Notes: generated by a model not told the origin, from the letters alone. A DNA stretch of 64,000 bases from Sedimentisphaerales bacterium (GCA_028282905.1 JANQGW010000146.1:1-64000); one strand, 5' to 3'; counted from the stretch's first letter, positions 16,920-25,576 are shown. Made by a program: numbers and translations.

Positions 16920-17904
16920 ATGAATAAAAACAGTCTAACATATGTAGCAATGGACACACACAAAAAAGAGCATGCCGTTTTAGTTGAGTACCCCACTGGT
17001 GACACCGTTGCGTGTTCAATAAAGAACACACCAGCCGAAATTGCCAGAATGGTGAAACGCATTCAGTCTGTCGCTGGAAATTCAGAAGTAACATTCTGTT
17101 ATGAGGCTGGTGTGTGCGGTTTTAATCTCAAGCGTCATATTGAGTCACTCGGTGCAATCTGTAAAGTCATTGCACCGTCACTGATTCCTCAAAAGCCAGG
17201 TGAAAAGATCAAGACTGACCGTCGTGATGCAAGAAACTCCTGACAATGCTCAAAACAGACCTCCTTACTGAGGTACATACTCCGGATGAGCAGCAAGAGG
17301 CTCTTCGCGAGCTTAGCCGTATGCGTCAGGGCATCAAAGAGAATCTCATGCGGATTCGTCATCAGATACTTAAATTTCTTGTCCAGCATGGATATATTTA
17401 CCAGCAGGGCTATCATTGGACACAGAAACACCAGCGATGGCTTCGATCAATCAAATTTGATAATCAATTGCTTCAAGAAATGTTCGAGGCATATCTCGTT
17501 GAAATGGCCCATTGCCTTGCCTGACAAGAAGAACTTGATAAACGAATCGAACAGGCTGCCACAAGTGAGCCATACGCAGAGATAATAGGGCTCTTGAGAT
17601 GTTTTCATGGGATTGACACAATATCGGCTTTCACTATTATTACTGAGACATCATGGCATTACCGACACACGTTTTCAGTTAGAAAAAACTTGCGGACAGA
17701 CGTAAGGGTCAGCCACAATGGGCGATAGATATAGCCGATAAGGCTGCGAGGCGGTTGAGGAGGAGATATGAGCATTTTGTTCACAGTGGAAAAAATCACA
17801 ACAAAACTATTACAGCTATCGCACGTGAGTTAGCAGGTTTTATATGGTCTATGATATATTATTATGAGATGTATAAGCAGTCACAAACCACTAACGTGGC
17901 ATAA
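16920..17904 (+). pseudogene. IS110-family transposase, broken by frameshift, stops and internal deletion
   Basis: ATG 16920 begins an IS110 DEDD recombinase: YVAMDTHKKEHAV (first D), TFCYEAGVCGFNLKRH (E) and KIKTDRRDARN (DD). The frame breaks at 17241 and resumes with LLTEVHTPDEQQEALRELSR...IKENLMRIRHQILKFL and the HGYIYQQGYHWTQKHQRWLRS insert. After a TGA at 17522, scraps read GLLRCFHGIDTISAFTIITE, then jump to ETSWHYRHTFSVRK and finish in QPQWAIDIADKAARRLRRRYEHFV...ARELAGFIWSMIYYYEM with a stop at 17902. The missing stretch between ITE and SWHYRH normally carries the catalytic serine region. The element cannot move itself. Confidence 0.85.
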
Positions 17905-17938
17905 TTTAGGAGTTGATAAAACCGCTCTGCCAAAAACC

Positions 17939-18029
17939 GCGACATCCGGCTCGGCTGCGGCAGTCACAACTCCGACGAGCTTTTGTGTTCCCCATTCTCG
18001 TTGGCCTGCCGGTCCGAGCCAGATGTCGC
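17939..18029. repeat. 91-nt imperfect long hairpin
   Basis: The arms GCGACATCCGGCTCGG (17939-17954) and CCGAGCCAGATGTCGC (18014-18029) pair at 15 of 16 positions. Pairing continues inward with CGGCAG/CTGCCG and CCGACGAG/CTCGTTGG around a loop, with an eight-base bulge on one side. It lies just after the IS110 remnant. The build recalls recombination-site hairpins (for example integron attC), but the expected GTTRRRY/RYYYAAC boxes are absent. The - strand also reads as an uninterrupted peptide here (DIWLGPAGQREW...VTAAAEPDVAVFGRA), so a decayed gene fragment is the alternative. Confidence 0.45.
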
Positions 18030-18077
18030 TTGAGTAAATGTGAATTGTTAATAAAAAGTTAATAGAAGAATTGGATG

Positions 18078-18266
18078 TGCATTCGGAGTGCGGGCAGCGG
18101 ATTAGCTATGTGCGAGCAGCCCTTATGGTAGACAGGTGAACTGATCCGATCCATGATCGGAGAATGCACGGCTTTTGACGGAGGATATCAATGTTGGCTC
18201 TGGTTGAAAAACTAACCCACGTATATAAGACTGATCAACCGTCGAATAAGCCCGCACTCGAATGCA
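18078..18266. repeat. 189-bp element with near-perfect terminal inverted repeats (MITE-like or structured RNA)
   Basis: TGCATTCGGAGTGCGGGC (18078-18095) is the complement of GCCCGCACTCGAATGCA (18250-18266) apart from one extra G. The inner part has further short hairpins (GATCCGATCCATGATCGGA) and an ATG-led 29-codon frame (about 18191) that is not recognisable as a gene. No transposase frame is enclosed. It may be a miniature inverted-repeat element or the folded end of a larger, lost element. No target duplication is obvious. Confidence 0.45.
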
Positions 18267-18523
18267 TAAAATTACTATGAAAAAATGAAATCTAAAAAAT
18301 GCTTGACAATGGTCGTTCCATATAAGGACTGCCTGATGGCGTGGATGGCTTTTTACAAGGTTCTCATGGGGATGATTTAGAGTCGAAATCGGCTTGTCTG
18401 CAGCTTGCCAATATGCGTCAATTTTCCGTATTTTCCGCTATTTTCCGACTTCTGGAAAACGTATAGATTCATAACCTTAATGGATATAAGCATTTAAGCT
18501 GTTTTTGGCTTGGCCTCTCGTAA
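18267..18523. other. Intergenic stretch without recognised gene
   Basis: No credible gene. An open + frame at about 18340-18440 reads GLPDGVDGFLQGSHGDDLESK, which could be decayed coding sequence. TTTTCCG repeats occur at 18419-18450. Nothing firm. Confidence 0.3.
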
Positions 18524-18544
18524 CCCGGAGGTCGTTGGTTCGGG
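18524..18544 (+). repeat. tRNA-derived fragment, copy 2
   Basis: Identical over 21 bases to 4292-4312. Here the tRNA-like sequence extends further 5' (CTCGTAA resembling an anticodon loop at 18517-18523), but the 5' stem does not pair and the acceptor end is absent, so this is not a functional tRNA. It abuts the GH89 remnant. The two copies are in the same orientation, 14.2 kb apart, as expected of att direct repeats. Confidence 0.5.
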
Positions 18545-18552
18545 ATACAGCT

Positions 18553-18801
18553 GGGCAAAAAGCCTATTACGAATATAATGCCCGGAATTTAATCACGCTT
18601 TGGGGTGGCAAAAACAGTTCTTTACATGATTATGCTCAGCGGCAATACGGCGGCATGATGGGTGACTTTAACTATACTCGTTGACGGAAGTTCTTTGAAA
18701 TGGTCGATCAGTCCCTGGAAAGAGGAACCAGTTTCAACCAGGGGGGCTACGAAACTCTGATCCAAACCTGGGTATATAACTGGGTACACAGTACGCCAGT
18801 T
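18553..18801 (+). pseudogene. GH89 (alpha-N-acetylglucosaminidase) C-terminal remnant
   Basis: One frame, interrupted by a TGA at 18682, reads YYEYNARNLITLWGG, LHDYAQRQYGGMMGDFN and, after the stop, RKFFEMVDQSLERGTSFN. These are the conserved C-terminal segments of bacterial NAGLU-like GH89 enzymes (YE.NARN..T.WG; DYA.K...GL..DYY..RW..F). The catalytic barrel is missing altogether and the fragment begins at the tRNA-derived sequence. It indicates that a GH89 gene once stood here and was deleted by an insertion or excision event. Known family role: removal of alpha-linked GlcNAc from mucin-type or heparan glycans. Confidence 0.7.
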
Positions 18802-18985
18802 TTGTGCTGTTGGTCCGCTACTCAACTTCTTTCAGTTTTTCCACTGCCCTTAAAACTGCCCTTGAAATTGAGTCCAAAACAGTAGAAAATCGTGGCTTAA
18901 TAGTAAAGAAACGAGAGATTCTAAATCTTTGCTTTTGCTGGAGTTGAGATGTAAATACAGTGATATCATGAGCTTACAAAAAATA

Positions 18986-19011
18986 CGGGTATCGAATCCC
19001 GCCCTCTCCGC
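18986..19011 (+). repeat. tRNA-Ser-like 3' end fragment
   Basis: CGGGTATCGAATCCCG followed by CCCTCTCCGC is the T-arm and 3' acceptor strand of a typical bacterial tRNA-Ser, with one extra A in the T-loop side and no CCA. No 5' two thirds is found upstream. Together with the two other tRNA scraps it marks a site used repeatedly by tRNA-targeting elements. Confidence 0.5.
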
Positions 19012-19383
19012 TTTATTTTTTAGCTTTGTAGCTTCCTCTAAATGTTTGATTCCCCCCTTGCCCTTTAGCTACCCTTATTTGTGGATGGTTCACATGAAGC
19101 AGGACTTGGCTTTGCCAGTTCAATTAAAGTACGCAGGGATACTCCTCATGGAGATGATATTGCAGGCACTGAATTTCTGAAGTGAAACCAGCTATAGAAA
19201 AGGATTTTAAGGGCTTTACATTAAAAAAAAGCGAAAATCATAAAAAAGATAGCAAAAAAGAAAAAATTGCGCCTTATCTAATCAGAGCAATCGGATTTAG
19301 GTTGTTTATGTGCTTTGAACCCTATAGGGTCGTTTCAAGTAGTAATAACACCCATTTTTGAATTCTGATTTAATTGGGAAGAT
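19012..19383. other. Intergenic stretch with possible decayed coding sequence
   Basis: Positions 19078-19185 read FVDGSHEAGLGFASSIKVRR and on to a TGA, which looks like the end of a real protein but has no recognised family or upstream part. The following 150 bases are A-rich with no gene seen. Confidence 0.3.
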
Positions 19384-19767
19384 TTGGCGAAAGTGGACAG
19401 AGAATACTCACAAGAAGATATGCAGAGCCGGAAGAGTGGTTTTGTTGGTTATTTGACAAAGGATTACTATAAGATCCATAGTTATATCCTTACGATGGTG
19501 CCCAACAAAGCGGATGCTGAAGATGTTTTGCAGACTGCAATTGCCGATATGTGGGAACATTTTGAAGATTTCGAGGAAGGCACAAATTTTCTGGCTTGGG
19601 CGTCTACCATTGCCAAATATCATGTCTTAACCTATCGGAAGAAGCGGTCACGCTCCCGTGTTCATTTCAGTGATAAAGCTGTTGAGCTGATTGAGGCTGA
19701 AAATCAAGTTATCCGAAATGAAATGGATATGCGGCTTGAAGACGTACAAGTGGTCGTTGCTGAATAA
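19384..19767 (+). pseudogene. Truncated ECF sigma factor lacking region 4
   Basis: A TTG start with GGGAAG upstream. Residues 20-95 are a good sigma region 2 of the same type as the three complete sigma factors in the window (YKIHSYILTMVPNKADAEDVLQTAIADMWEHF, GTNFLAWASTIAKYHVLTYRKK). The frame ends at residue 127, QVVVAE, exactly where region 4 should begin; no helix-turn-helix follows in any frame. No FecR gene follows either. It is therefore probably inactive, although a region-2-only protein could still bind core polymerase. Confidence 0.7.
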
Positions 19768-19857
19768 TCTTGCAAAATGATATTTTATGGCTATGTTTAA
19801 TGTGATCGTTCATAAAACTGCAGGAAGACTTGAGAGTGATTTAACCCGGAGTATTTC

Positions 19858-20463
19858 TTGGGAGAAGTTGTTGAATATAAAAATGAATACTATGAAGAGA
19901 TTGTTAGAATCCTAACCACCTCTTTTGTTGACGATATCGGTTTTAAGTTTTTTACACATAGGGACGGAAAAAAGCATCAAGAATATGTTGAATTAATCAT
20001 CAAGTTTTATCTGAAGTGCTATGGCGGACATAAAGGGTGTGTCTTTTGTGTCCTTGAAGGAGGCAAGCCGGTATCTGTTTGTATTTGTGAATTGCCGGAC
20101 ACAAAATCTTCATCCCTGGTATTTTTAATAGAAGGGTTAAAATTAATTATTAGAACCAATCTCTTGGTTGTTATTCGCGCTTTAAGATTTTTAATAAAAA
20201 GTTATCAAAATAGAGTGAAAGAACCGCATATTTTCTTAGAGATGATCGCAGTGGCCCCGGAAGCACGGAGGGAAGGGAACTCCCGGCCGCTGATAGAAAA
20301 ATTATTCGAACTCGACGCGAAACACAAGAACTCTGTGGGTATTTGCCTGGAGACGAATAAAGAAAAGAATGTCAGCTTGTATGAGAAATTTGGGTTTGAG
20401 GTAACTTATAAAGGAAGTGTTGGTAATTTCCCTGTTTGGTATATGTTCAGAGAAAAGCAATAA
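19858..20463 (+). CDS. GNAT-family N-acetyltransferase
   Basis: 201 residues from TTG 19858 (CCGGAG at about 19845). The C-terminal half has the GNAT core: HIFLEMIAVAPEARREGNSRPLIEKLFELD, where strand 4 and the acetyl-CoA loop R-R-E-G-N-S are visible, then GICLETNKEKNVSLYEKFGFEVTYKG, the usual N-x-x-x-Y-x-K-x-G-F motif. The N-terminal half (EIVRILTTSFVDDIGFKFFT) is typical of this subgroup. The acceptor is unknown. The gene and its surroundings look more AT-rich than the neighbouring enzyme genes, which hints at a different origin. Confidence 0.85.
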   Translation: MGEVVEYKNEYYEEIVRILTTSFVDDIGFKFFTHRDGKKHQEYVELIIKFYLKCYGGHKGCVFCVLEGGKPVSVCICELPDTKSSSLVFLIEGLKLIIRTNLLVVIRALRFLIKSYQNRVKEPHIFLEMIAVAPEARREGNSRPLIEKLFELDAKHKNSVGICLETNKEKNVSLYEKFGFEVTYKGSVGNFPVWYMFREKQ

Positions 20464-20537
20464 ATCTTCTGTCTGATTGATTGTTTTTGTTTTGTGGCTT
20501 GGATTTGTCATTGGTGAAATATTTAGGAGTTGATTAA

Positions 20538-21539
20538 ATGAAAAATGAGACGGCTGCTGTTTTATTGAGTTTAATTGTTATTTTGAGTATGGCAGGCTGT
20601 GTATCTGATCCGTGTTCAAACGAGACCGAAACACCACTTCTTGTGCCGGTTCGCAGCGGCGATTATGTTCATATTTATCGCCCTCAACCTGATGTTTTTC
20701 CAGGTCCGGACACGGCTGAATTAGTTGCCGGTCAAGTCTATGACGAATGGGTGCCGAATGATCACTGTTTTGTTAAAGGCCCCGACGACCTCTGGCACGC
20801 TTTTGGTATTACCCACCCCAAGACAAGCGTTTACCGAGTTCATGACGGCGAACACCAGTCTTTTCATGCCCGGTCTCCCAAAGATACCTTGCGAAAAAGT
20901 ATCAAGCCGAGCACATGGAAAGATTTGCCGAAAATTCTGCCCCCGGCTGAACGGCCCGGTGAGATTCGTGAAAATCACGCTCCGTATATTGTCAAAAAAG
21001 ACGGCCTCTATTATATGATCTATGGACCGTCACCGCTTCGCTATGCGACCTCTGAGGATTTATATCAGTGGACCGTTCGCGGACCGCTGGACAATTCACC
21101 TCCCGGTCGCGACCCGAGCGTGTTTTTCTGGCAGGGCAAATACTATCTGATAACCTGTGGTAATCATCAGGTCTATATGGCCTCATCCAAAGACCTGATC
21201 CACTGGGAAGATCAGCGAGTCATATTGAAGATGGAAGGCATCGACCCGGAATCGCCTTCCATGGTTATCCATAATGGTACCTTCTATCTGTTTGTTTGCG
21301 GCTGGAACGGCATCTGGGACAAAAAAGACATCAGCGGTGCCTATCAGCACATCACGTATGTGTACCAGTCCGACACACCTTTTGAATTTAATTTCGGTCA
21401 TGAACTGACCCGACTTGACGCCCACGCACCGGAAATCATCCGGGATGAAAAGGGCCGTTGGTACATGTCCAGTGTCGAATACCCCAATCGCGGCGTCAGC
21501 ATCGCTCCGTTAAAATGGATCACCCAAAAGAAAAAATAA
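20538..21539 (+). CDS. GH43/GH32-like five-bladed beta-propeller lipoprotein
   Basis: A 333-residue lipoprotein: signal MKNETAAVLLSLIVILSMAGC with a lipobox cysteine at about residue 21. The body is a beta-propeller of the GH43/GH32/GH117 kind, with blades marked by HAPYIVKKDGLYYMIYG, RDPSVFFWQGKYYLITCG, SPSMVIHNGTFYLFVCGW and HAPEIIRDEKGRWYMSSVEY. Acidic residues at the blade starts are consistent with a glycosidase, but the exact family and substrate cannot be assigned by eye. It lies 66 bp before the GH20 gene and has GGAG upstream (about 20525), so the two probably form an operon acting on the same glycan. Confidence 0.75.
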   Translation: MKNETAAVLLSLIVILSMAGCVSDPCSNETETPLLVPVRSGDYVHIYRPQPDVFPGPDTAELVAGQVYDEWVPNDHCFVKGPDDLWHAFGITHPKTSVYRVHDGEHQSFHARSPKDTLRKSIKPSTWKDLPKILPPAERPGEIRENHAPYIVKKDGLYYMIYGPSPLRYATSEDLYQWTVRGPLDNSPPGRDPSVFFWQGKYYLITCGNHQVYMASSKDLIHWEDQRVILKMEGIDPESPSMVIHNGTFYLFVCGWNGIWDKKDISGAYQHITYVYQSDTPFEFNFGHELTRLDAHAPEIIRDEKGRWYMSSVEYPNRGVSIAPLKWITQKKK

Positions 21540-21605
21540 AACGGTGCTCTTGTTAACCAACAGCACACATTGATTGTCGTATAACTATTTTACAGGGAAT
21601 GACCG

Positions 21606-23573
21606 ATGAAAAAAGTTTTAGGGATTTTACTTGTTATTATTGGCATACAGACGGTGGTTTTGGGCAGCAGCAATCTTGATTTAATGCCGTGGCCAAATTC
21701 TATTGCTGCTCAGGACGGTACTTTCAAATTGAATAAGTCGGTGCCGGTCAAGGTCTTGGGCGACAATCAGGACAACGGTCGCTATCTGAGTGAATTGTGC
21801 GGGTTGGATTTAAAAGAAGTAAGCCGCATCAAAGGCAAAGGGATTTACCTGATTACAGATGAGACAATCAGCAGTGACGAAGGCTACCGGCTGGAAATTA
21901 GTCGCGATAATATCACTATTAAAGGCAAAACCGATCAAGGTGTCTTTTACGGCATTCAGACGCTCAAACAGTTGGTTCCTGCCGATGTTCTCAATAACGG
22001 CCAAATCAAAACCTGTCAACTGCCCTGTGTTGTGATTGAAGATGAGCCGCGGTTTAAAATGCGCGGCCTAATGATTGATTCAAGCCGACATTTTCAAAGC
22101 GTTGAGTTTATCAAAAAATATATTGATATCATCGCAGGTCTGAAACTGAATGTCCTGCATTGGCACCTGACCGACAACAACGGCTGGCGTATCCAGATTG
22201 ACAAATACCCGCGTCTGACGTCTATTGGCGGTTTTCTTTCAGACGGTCGCCAGATGCAGCGAAACGGTTTTTACAGCAAAGCGGATATTCGCGAGGTCGT
22301 TCGGTATGCCAAAGGCCGCCATGTGACGATTATCCCGGAAATTGATGTACCCGGTCACGCCGCGGCGATGGTTGAGGCATATCCGGAATTTTTGTGTCCG
22401 AGTAATCGTGACAAGAAGCCGGTCAGTCAGCGTACATATAATGCCGACTACCATGAAATCTTATGTGTAGGCAATGAGAAGCTCTATTCTGTGTTGAGTG
22501 ATATATTTGATGAAGTGATCGAGGTGTTTGGCTGTGAATATGTGCATATCGGTGGCGACGAGGTGGGTGAGGGCATCTGGAGCAAGTGTCCACTGTGCAA
22601 AAAAGTCATGGAAGAAAAGAAATTTTCCAAAGAGCCGCAACTGCAAAGATATTTCATGGAAAAAGTCAATACTATGCTGGCTGAGAAAGGCGCCACCTCG
22701 ATGGCCTGGATCGAACATCTTGAAACGGGGATTCCGAAAGGTCAGCTGGGCCTCGTCTGGCGGACTAATTTGAACAATGCCTTGGAAGCGCCCAAACGCG
22801 GAGTCGATATCATTAATGCCGATGGGCGGTATGCCTATTTTGACTACCCGGATTACCCCGGTACCGGTAAATCAGGGTGGATGCCGGTGCTTGACTTAAA
22901 AAAAGTTTACAGCTATGACGTTGTTCACAAGCAGCTTTCTGCTGAACAGGGCCGCCATGTTCGCGGCGGCATCTGCACGCTATGGACCGAAGAAGTACTT
23001 ATGGAAGATATGGACAAACAACTCTTTCCACGGCTGCTGGCATTTTCAGAACAAATGTGGACCGATGAAAAGCAAAAAGACTGGGACGATTTTTACGCTC
23101 GCGTCCAAACGATGGAGCCGCGTTTTAACGCGATGGGCGTGCGATATTCGCATAAACCCGACCCGATGAAGGTTGAATTGGTCTATCCTGCGACATTTGA
23201 AACGACAATGCAGACCTACCGAAGCTGCTGGCCTCAATATGCACTGGATGGACGGGATACAACGTGGTTCATCTCGAGCGATAATGTCAAAGAGGGCGAC
23301 ACTTTTACCGTCATCTTTGAAAAAGCAGTCAAATTGGAATGGATTGAAGCGATTACCGACAGCTTTTTCTGCCATGATGAGAAAAACGGCACACTGAAAT
23401 CCGGCATTCTCGAAATTTCTGAAGACGGCCGGGTATTTCGCCAAGTTGGACGTTTTATAGACGGCACTGCTTATGCCAGTTTAAACACAACCGTCAAAAC
23501 CATCCGCATCAAAGCTCTCGACGCTCAAGACAGCAAACTCGTCATTGCAGATTTCAGGATGAAAGTGAAATAA
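21606..23573 (+). CDS. GH20 beta-N-acetylhexosaminidase
   Basis: 655 residues with a signal peptide (MKKVLGILLVIIGIQTVVLG). The GH20b N-domain (LMPWPNSIAAQDGTFKLNK...YRLEISRDNITIKGKTDQGVFYGIQTLKQL) precedes the catalytic barrel, RGLMIDSSRHFQSVEFIKKY, LNVLHWHLTDNNGWRIQID, EIDVPGHAAAMVEAYPE. The catalytic pair is HIGGDEV, D318-E319, which serve substrate-assisted cleavage of terminal GlcNAc or GalNAc. The barrel closes with GGICTLWTEEV...LFPRLLAFSEQMW. A C-terminal discoidin-like beta-sandwich follows (about 535-655). It probably works with the preceding propeller enzyme on amino-sugar glycans. Confidence 0.93.
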   Translation: MKKVLGILLVIIGIQTVVLGSSNLDLMPWPNSIAAQDGTFKLNKSVPVKVLGDNQDNGRYLSELCGLDLKEVSRIKGKGIYLITDETISSDEGYRLEISRDNITIKGKTDQGVFYGIQTLKQLVPADVLNNGQIKTCQLPCVVIEDEPRFKMRGLMIDSSRHFQSVEFIKKYIDIIAGLKLNVLHWHLTDNNGWRIQIDKYPRLTSIGGFLSDGRQMQRNGFYSKADIREVVRYAKGRHVTIIPEIDVPGHAAAMVEAYPEFLCPSNRDKKPVSQRTYNADYHEILCVGNEKLYSVLSDIFDEVIEVFGCEYVHIGGDEVGEGIWSKCPLCKKVMEEKKFSKEPQLQRYFMEKVNTMLAEKGATSMAWIEHLETGIPKGQLGLVWRTNLNNALEAPKRGVDIINADGRYAYFDYPDYPGTGKSGWMPVLDLKKVYSYDVVHKQLSAEQGRHVRGGICTLWTEEVLMEDMDKQLFPRLLAFSEQMWTDEKQKDWDDFYARVQTMEPRFNAMGVRYSHKPDPMKVELVYPATFETTMQTYRSCWPQYALDGRDTTWFISSDNVKEGDTFTVIFEKAVKLEWIEAITDSFFCHDEKNGTLKSGILEISEDGRVFRQVGRFIDGTAYASLNTTVKTIRIKALDAQDSKLVIADFRMKVK

Positions 23574-24175
23574 AAGAAGGTGGCAGATTTGTTACAGTAT
23601 TACAAAAAAATGAGACTGTAAGAGCGATGATATCAAGTTGGTTCATGTAGACTGTCTATAATTGCAAAAACAAGGGTCAAAGTATTTGGATTTTCAGATA
23701 TGTAACTGCTTTGACATCAAATGTTTAAATAAATAATGAGTAAGGCAGTGTTTTATTTGGACTGCGGTTTCAGTTGTACAGTTTGTGCCGGAATTTACTG
23801 GAGAAACGATGATCTTGTCCTTGGAAGAGTTGGGTCCAGTATCCAGTGTTATGAAGGGGGTGCTATAAATAAAAAGGGCGTTTAAGGGGCAAGAGGTGCC
23901 AGTTGCGGCAGTTCAATCATAGTTGTCTATTTCTAAGAAAATGGACATGTATTCCAATTAGTGTGTTGCCGTTATATGGAAATCGTATAGCATTTCTACT
24001 GTTTTTATGTCTTTTTCGAGAATTATCCGGCTTTCCATTGGGTTGAACAACTTGTGTACAACTATTTTTGTATTTTTTCCTTATTTGTTTAAATGTGGTT
24101 GTAATTGTTCGGTAGATAGGGTATAGTTGTATTTAATGTTTAAACAAGTTGTTTTGTTCTTGTTCAGGGTTTTCA
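23574..24175. promoter_or_regulatory. Long intergenic region with candidate operator TTGTGTACAA (24052-24061)
   Basis: About 600 bp without a credible gene ahead of the GntR/LacI-type regulator. A palindrome TTGT-GT-ACAA at 24052-24061, extended as ACTTGTGTACAACT, resembles operators of AraR-type regulators, and a related CAGTTGTACAG lies at about 23770. A GTTTAAAC palindrome sits just before the regulator. Autoregulation by the adjacent repressor is inferred. Confidence 0.35.
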
Positions 24176-25321
24176 ATGCGATTTGGAACTGTCAGAAAAG
24201 AAATTGATAATTCACGGCAAGCAAATGTTCCCAAGTGGTCTGTATTGCGGGATTACTTTCTAAGTGAATTTGAGGCGGGGCGGTACAAGCCGGGGGATTT
24301 ACTTCCATCTGAGAATCAATTGTCCCAATCCATCGGAGTCGCACGGAATACGATCAGGCAGGCAATCTCAGAATTGGAAAAAGAAGGGCTTGTCTATCGT
24401 GTTCGCGGCAGTGGAACGTTTGTGAAAAAAATCGATGAAGAGAAAGCCGCACCAAAGAAGTTTCAAGACACCTACAGTCTGATAATTCCCGAAATCCGTC
24501 GTACGCTTTATCCGTCCCTGGTTAAGGGATTGGATTCTCAGGCCCGATCACACTATCACCAGGTGATGATCTGTAATACGGATTATGATATCGGCAAACA
24601 GGGCGATATTATTCTGCAGCTTGTCGATAAGGGCATGGGCGGCGTAGTGATGGTTCCACCAACATTTAATGCGACCCCAGCGCATCATATTCGCCAGCTT
24701 CACTCCAACGGTATTCCGGTTGTTTTCTGCCATCGCCGTGTTCCGAATGTTTCTGCACCGTTTGTCGGCTGGGACTGGGAAAAGGTTGGACGTTTGGCAG
24801 GCAGTGCCTTTCTTGAAAAGGGTCATCGTGACATAATGTTTATTGGTGTTTATCAGTACCAGATTACGGAAGCCTACGCTCGTGGGCTTAGTCAGGTAAT
24901 GGGGGCGTTTGGGCTTCGACTCAGTGAGGATCGGGTTATTTACGGTCCCCAAAAAACGACTCCTAACGGCGATGAGATAAAAGAGGAGATGATTCGCAAG
25001 GCCCTTCGCAGTCCGAATCGACCTACGGCAGTTTTCTGCAGCGATGATAACGAGGCCGAACGAGTTTACTGGCTGGCACATGAGGAGGGGATCCGAGTGC
25101 CGGAGGATTTGTCCCTGATTGGTTTTGGTGATACCCGGCGTGAGACGGTTTTTCAAAAGAAATTGGTTTCTGTCGCGATTGATGAGTTTGATGTTGGGGC
25201 AAAAGCTGCCGAACTGCTCGAAAAGATGCGTACCGGCGTGATCCCGATGAATCATGATGAAGACTTTATGGTGGAGTTGAAAATTATCGGAAAAGATACC
25301 TTGCAGACTGCATCTCGATAG
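24176..25321 (+). CDS. GntR-type DNA-binding / LacI-type sensor transcriptional regulator
   Basis: 381 residues from ATG 24176; an in-frame TTG at 24149 is a weaker option. Residues about 15-85 are a GntR winged helix: LRDYFLSEFEAGRYKPGDLLPSE, SIGVARNTIRQAISELEKEGLVYRVRGSGTFV. The rest is a periplasmic-binding-protein-like sugar sensor as in LacI/AraR: FQDTYSLIIPE, VVMVPPTFNATPAHHI, IPVVFCHRRVPN, RPTAVFCSDDNEAERVYWLAHEEGIRVPEDLSLIGFGDT. AraR of Bacillus has this same architecture and responds to a free sugar. The likely targets are the GH43-like/GH20 genes or the secreted LamG genes on either side. Confidence 0.85.
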   Translation: MRFGTVRKEIDNSRQANVPKWSVLRDYFLSEFEAGRYKPGDLLPSENQLSQSIGVARNTIRQAISELEKEGLVYRVRGSGTFVKKIDEEKAAPKKFQDTYSLIIPEIRRTLYPSLVKGLDSQARSHYHQVMICNTDYDIGKQGDIILQLVDKGMGGVVMVPPTFNATPAHHIRQLHSNGIPVVFCHRRVPNVSAPFVGWDWEKVGRLAGSAFLEKGHRDIMFIGVYQYQITEAYARGLSQVMGAFGLRLSEDRVIYGPQKTTPNGDEIKEEMIRKALRSPNRPTAVFCSDDNEAERVYWLAHEEGIRVPEDLSLIGFGDTRRETVFQKKLVSVAIDEFDVGAKAAELLEKMRTGVIPMNHDEDFMVELKIIGKDTLQTASR

Positions 25322-25576
25322 ATAAACAGGGGCGATTGCTCCGAGTGACTAACAATTAAATAAAAAAGAAGGTAAGTCAACAATAAACTTTGGCGAGTCG
25401 CTGTTGACCTACCTGTGGGCTTGACAGGGCATTAGTATGCGCCTGACAAACATCACTCTTATATCACCGATGTTCTGTAAAGACAAGCCTCGATTTATTC
25501 ATTTTACCGTATTTTTAGAGTCCGTATGGACGGGCCGGAGATTTTGGGAAATAGATAGAAAGTAAGAGGTGTTCAC

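Noticed and set aside
17939-18029. Integron attC recombination site
   Set aside because: The hairpin shape is suggestive, but there is no GTTRRRY/RYYYAAC pair at its ends, no integron integrase and no cassette array nearby.
18517-18544. Functional tRNA gene
   Set aside because: The 5' half does not fold, the anticodon stem does not pair and the acceptor 3' end is missing.
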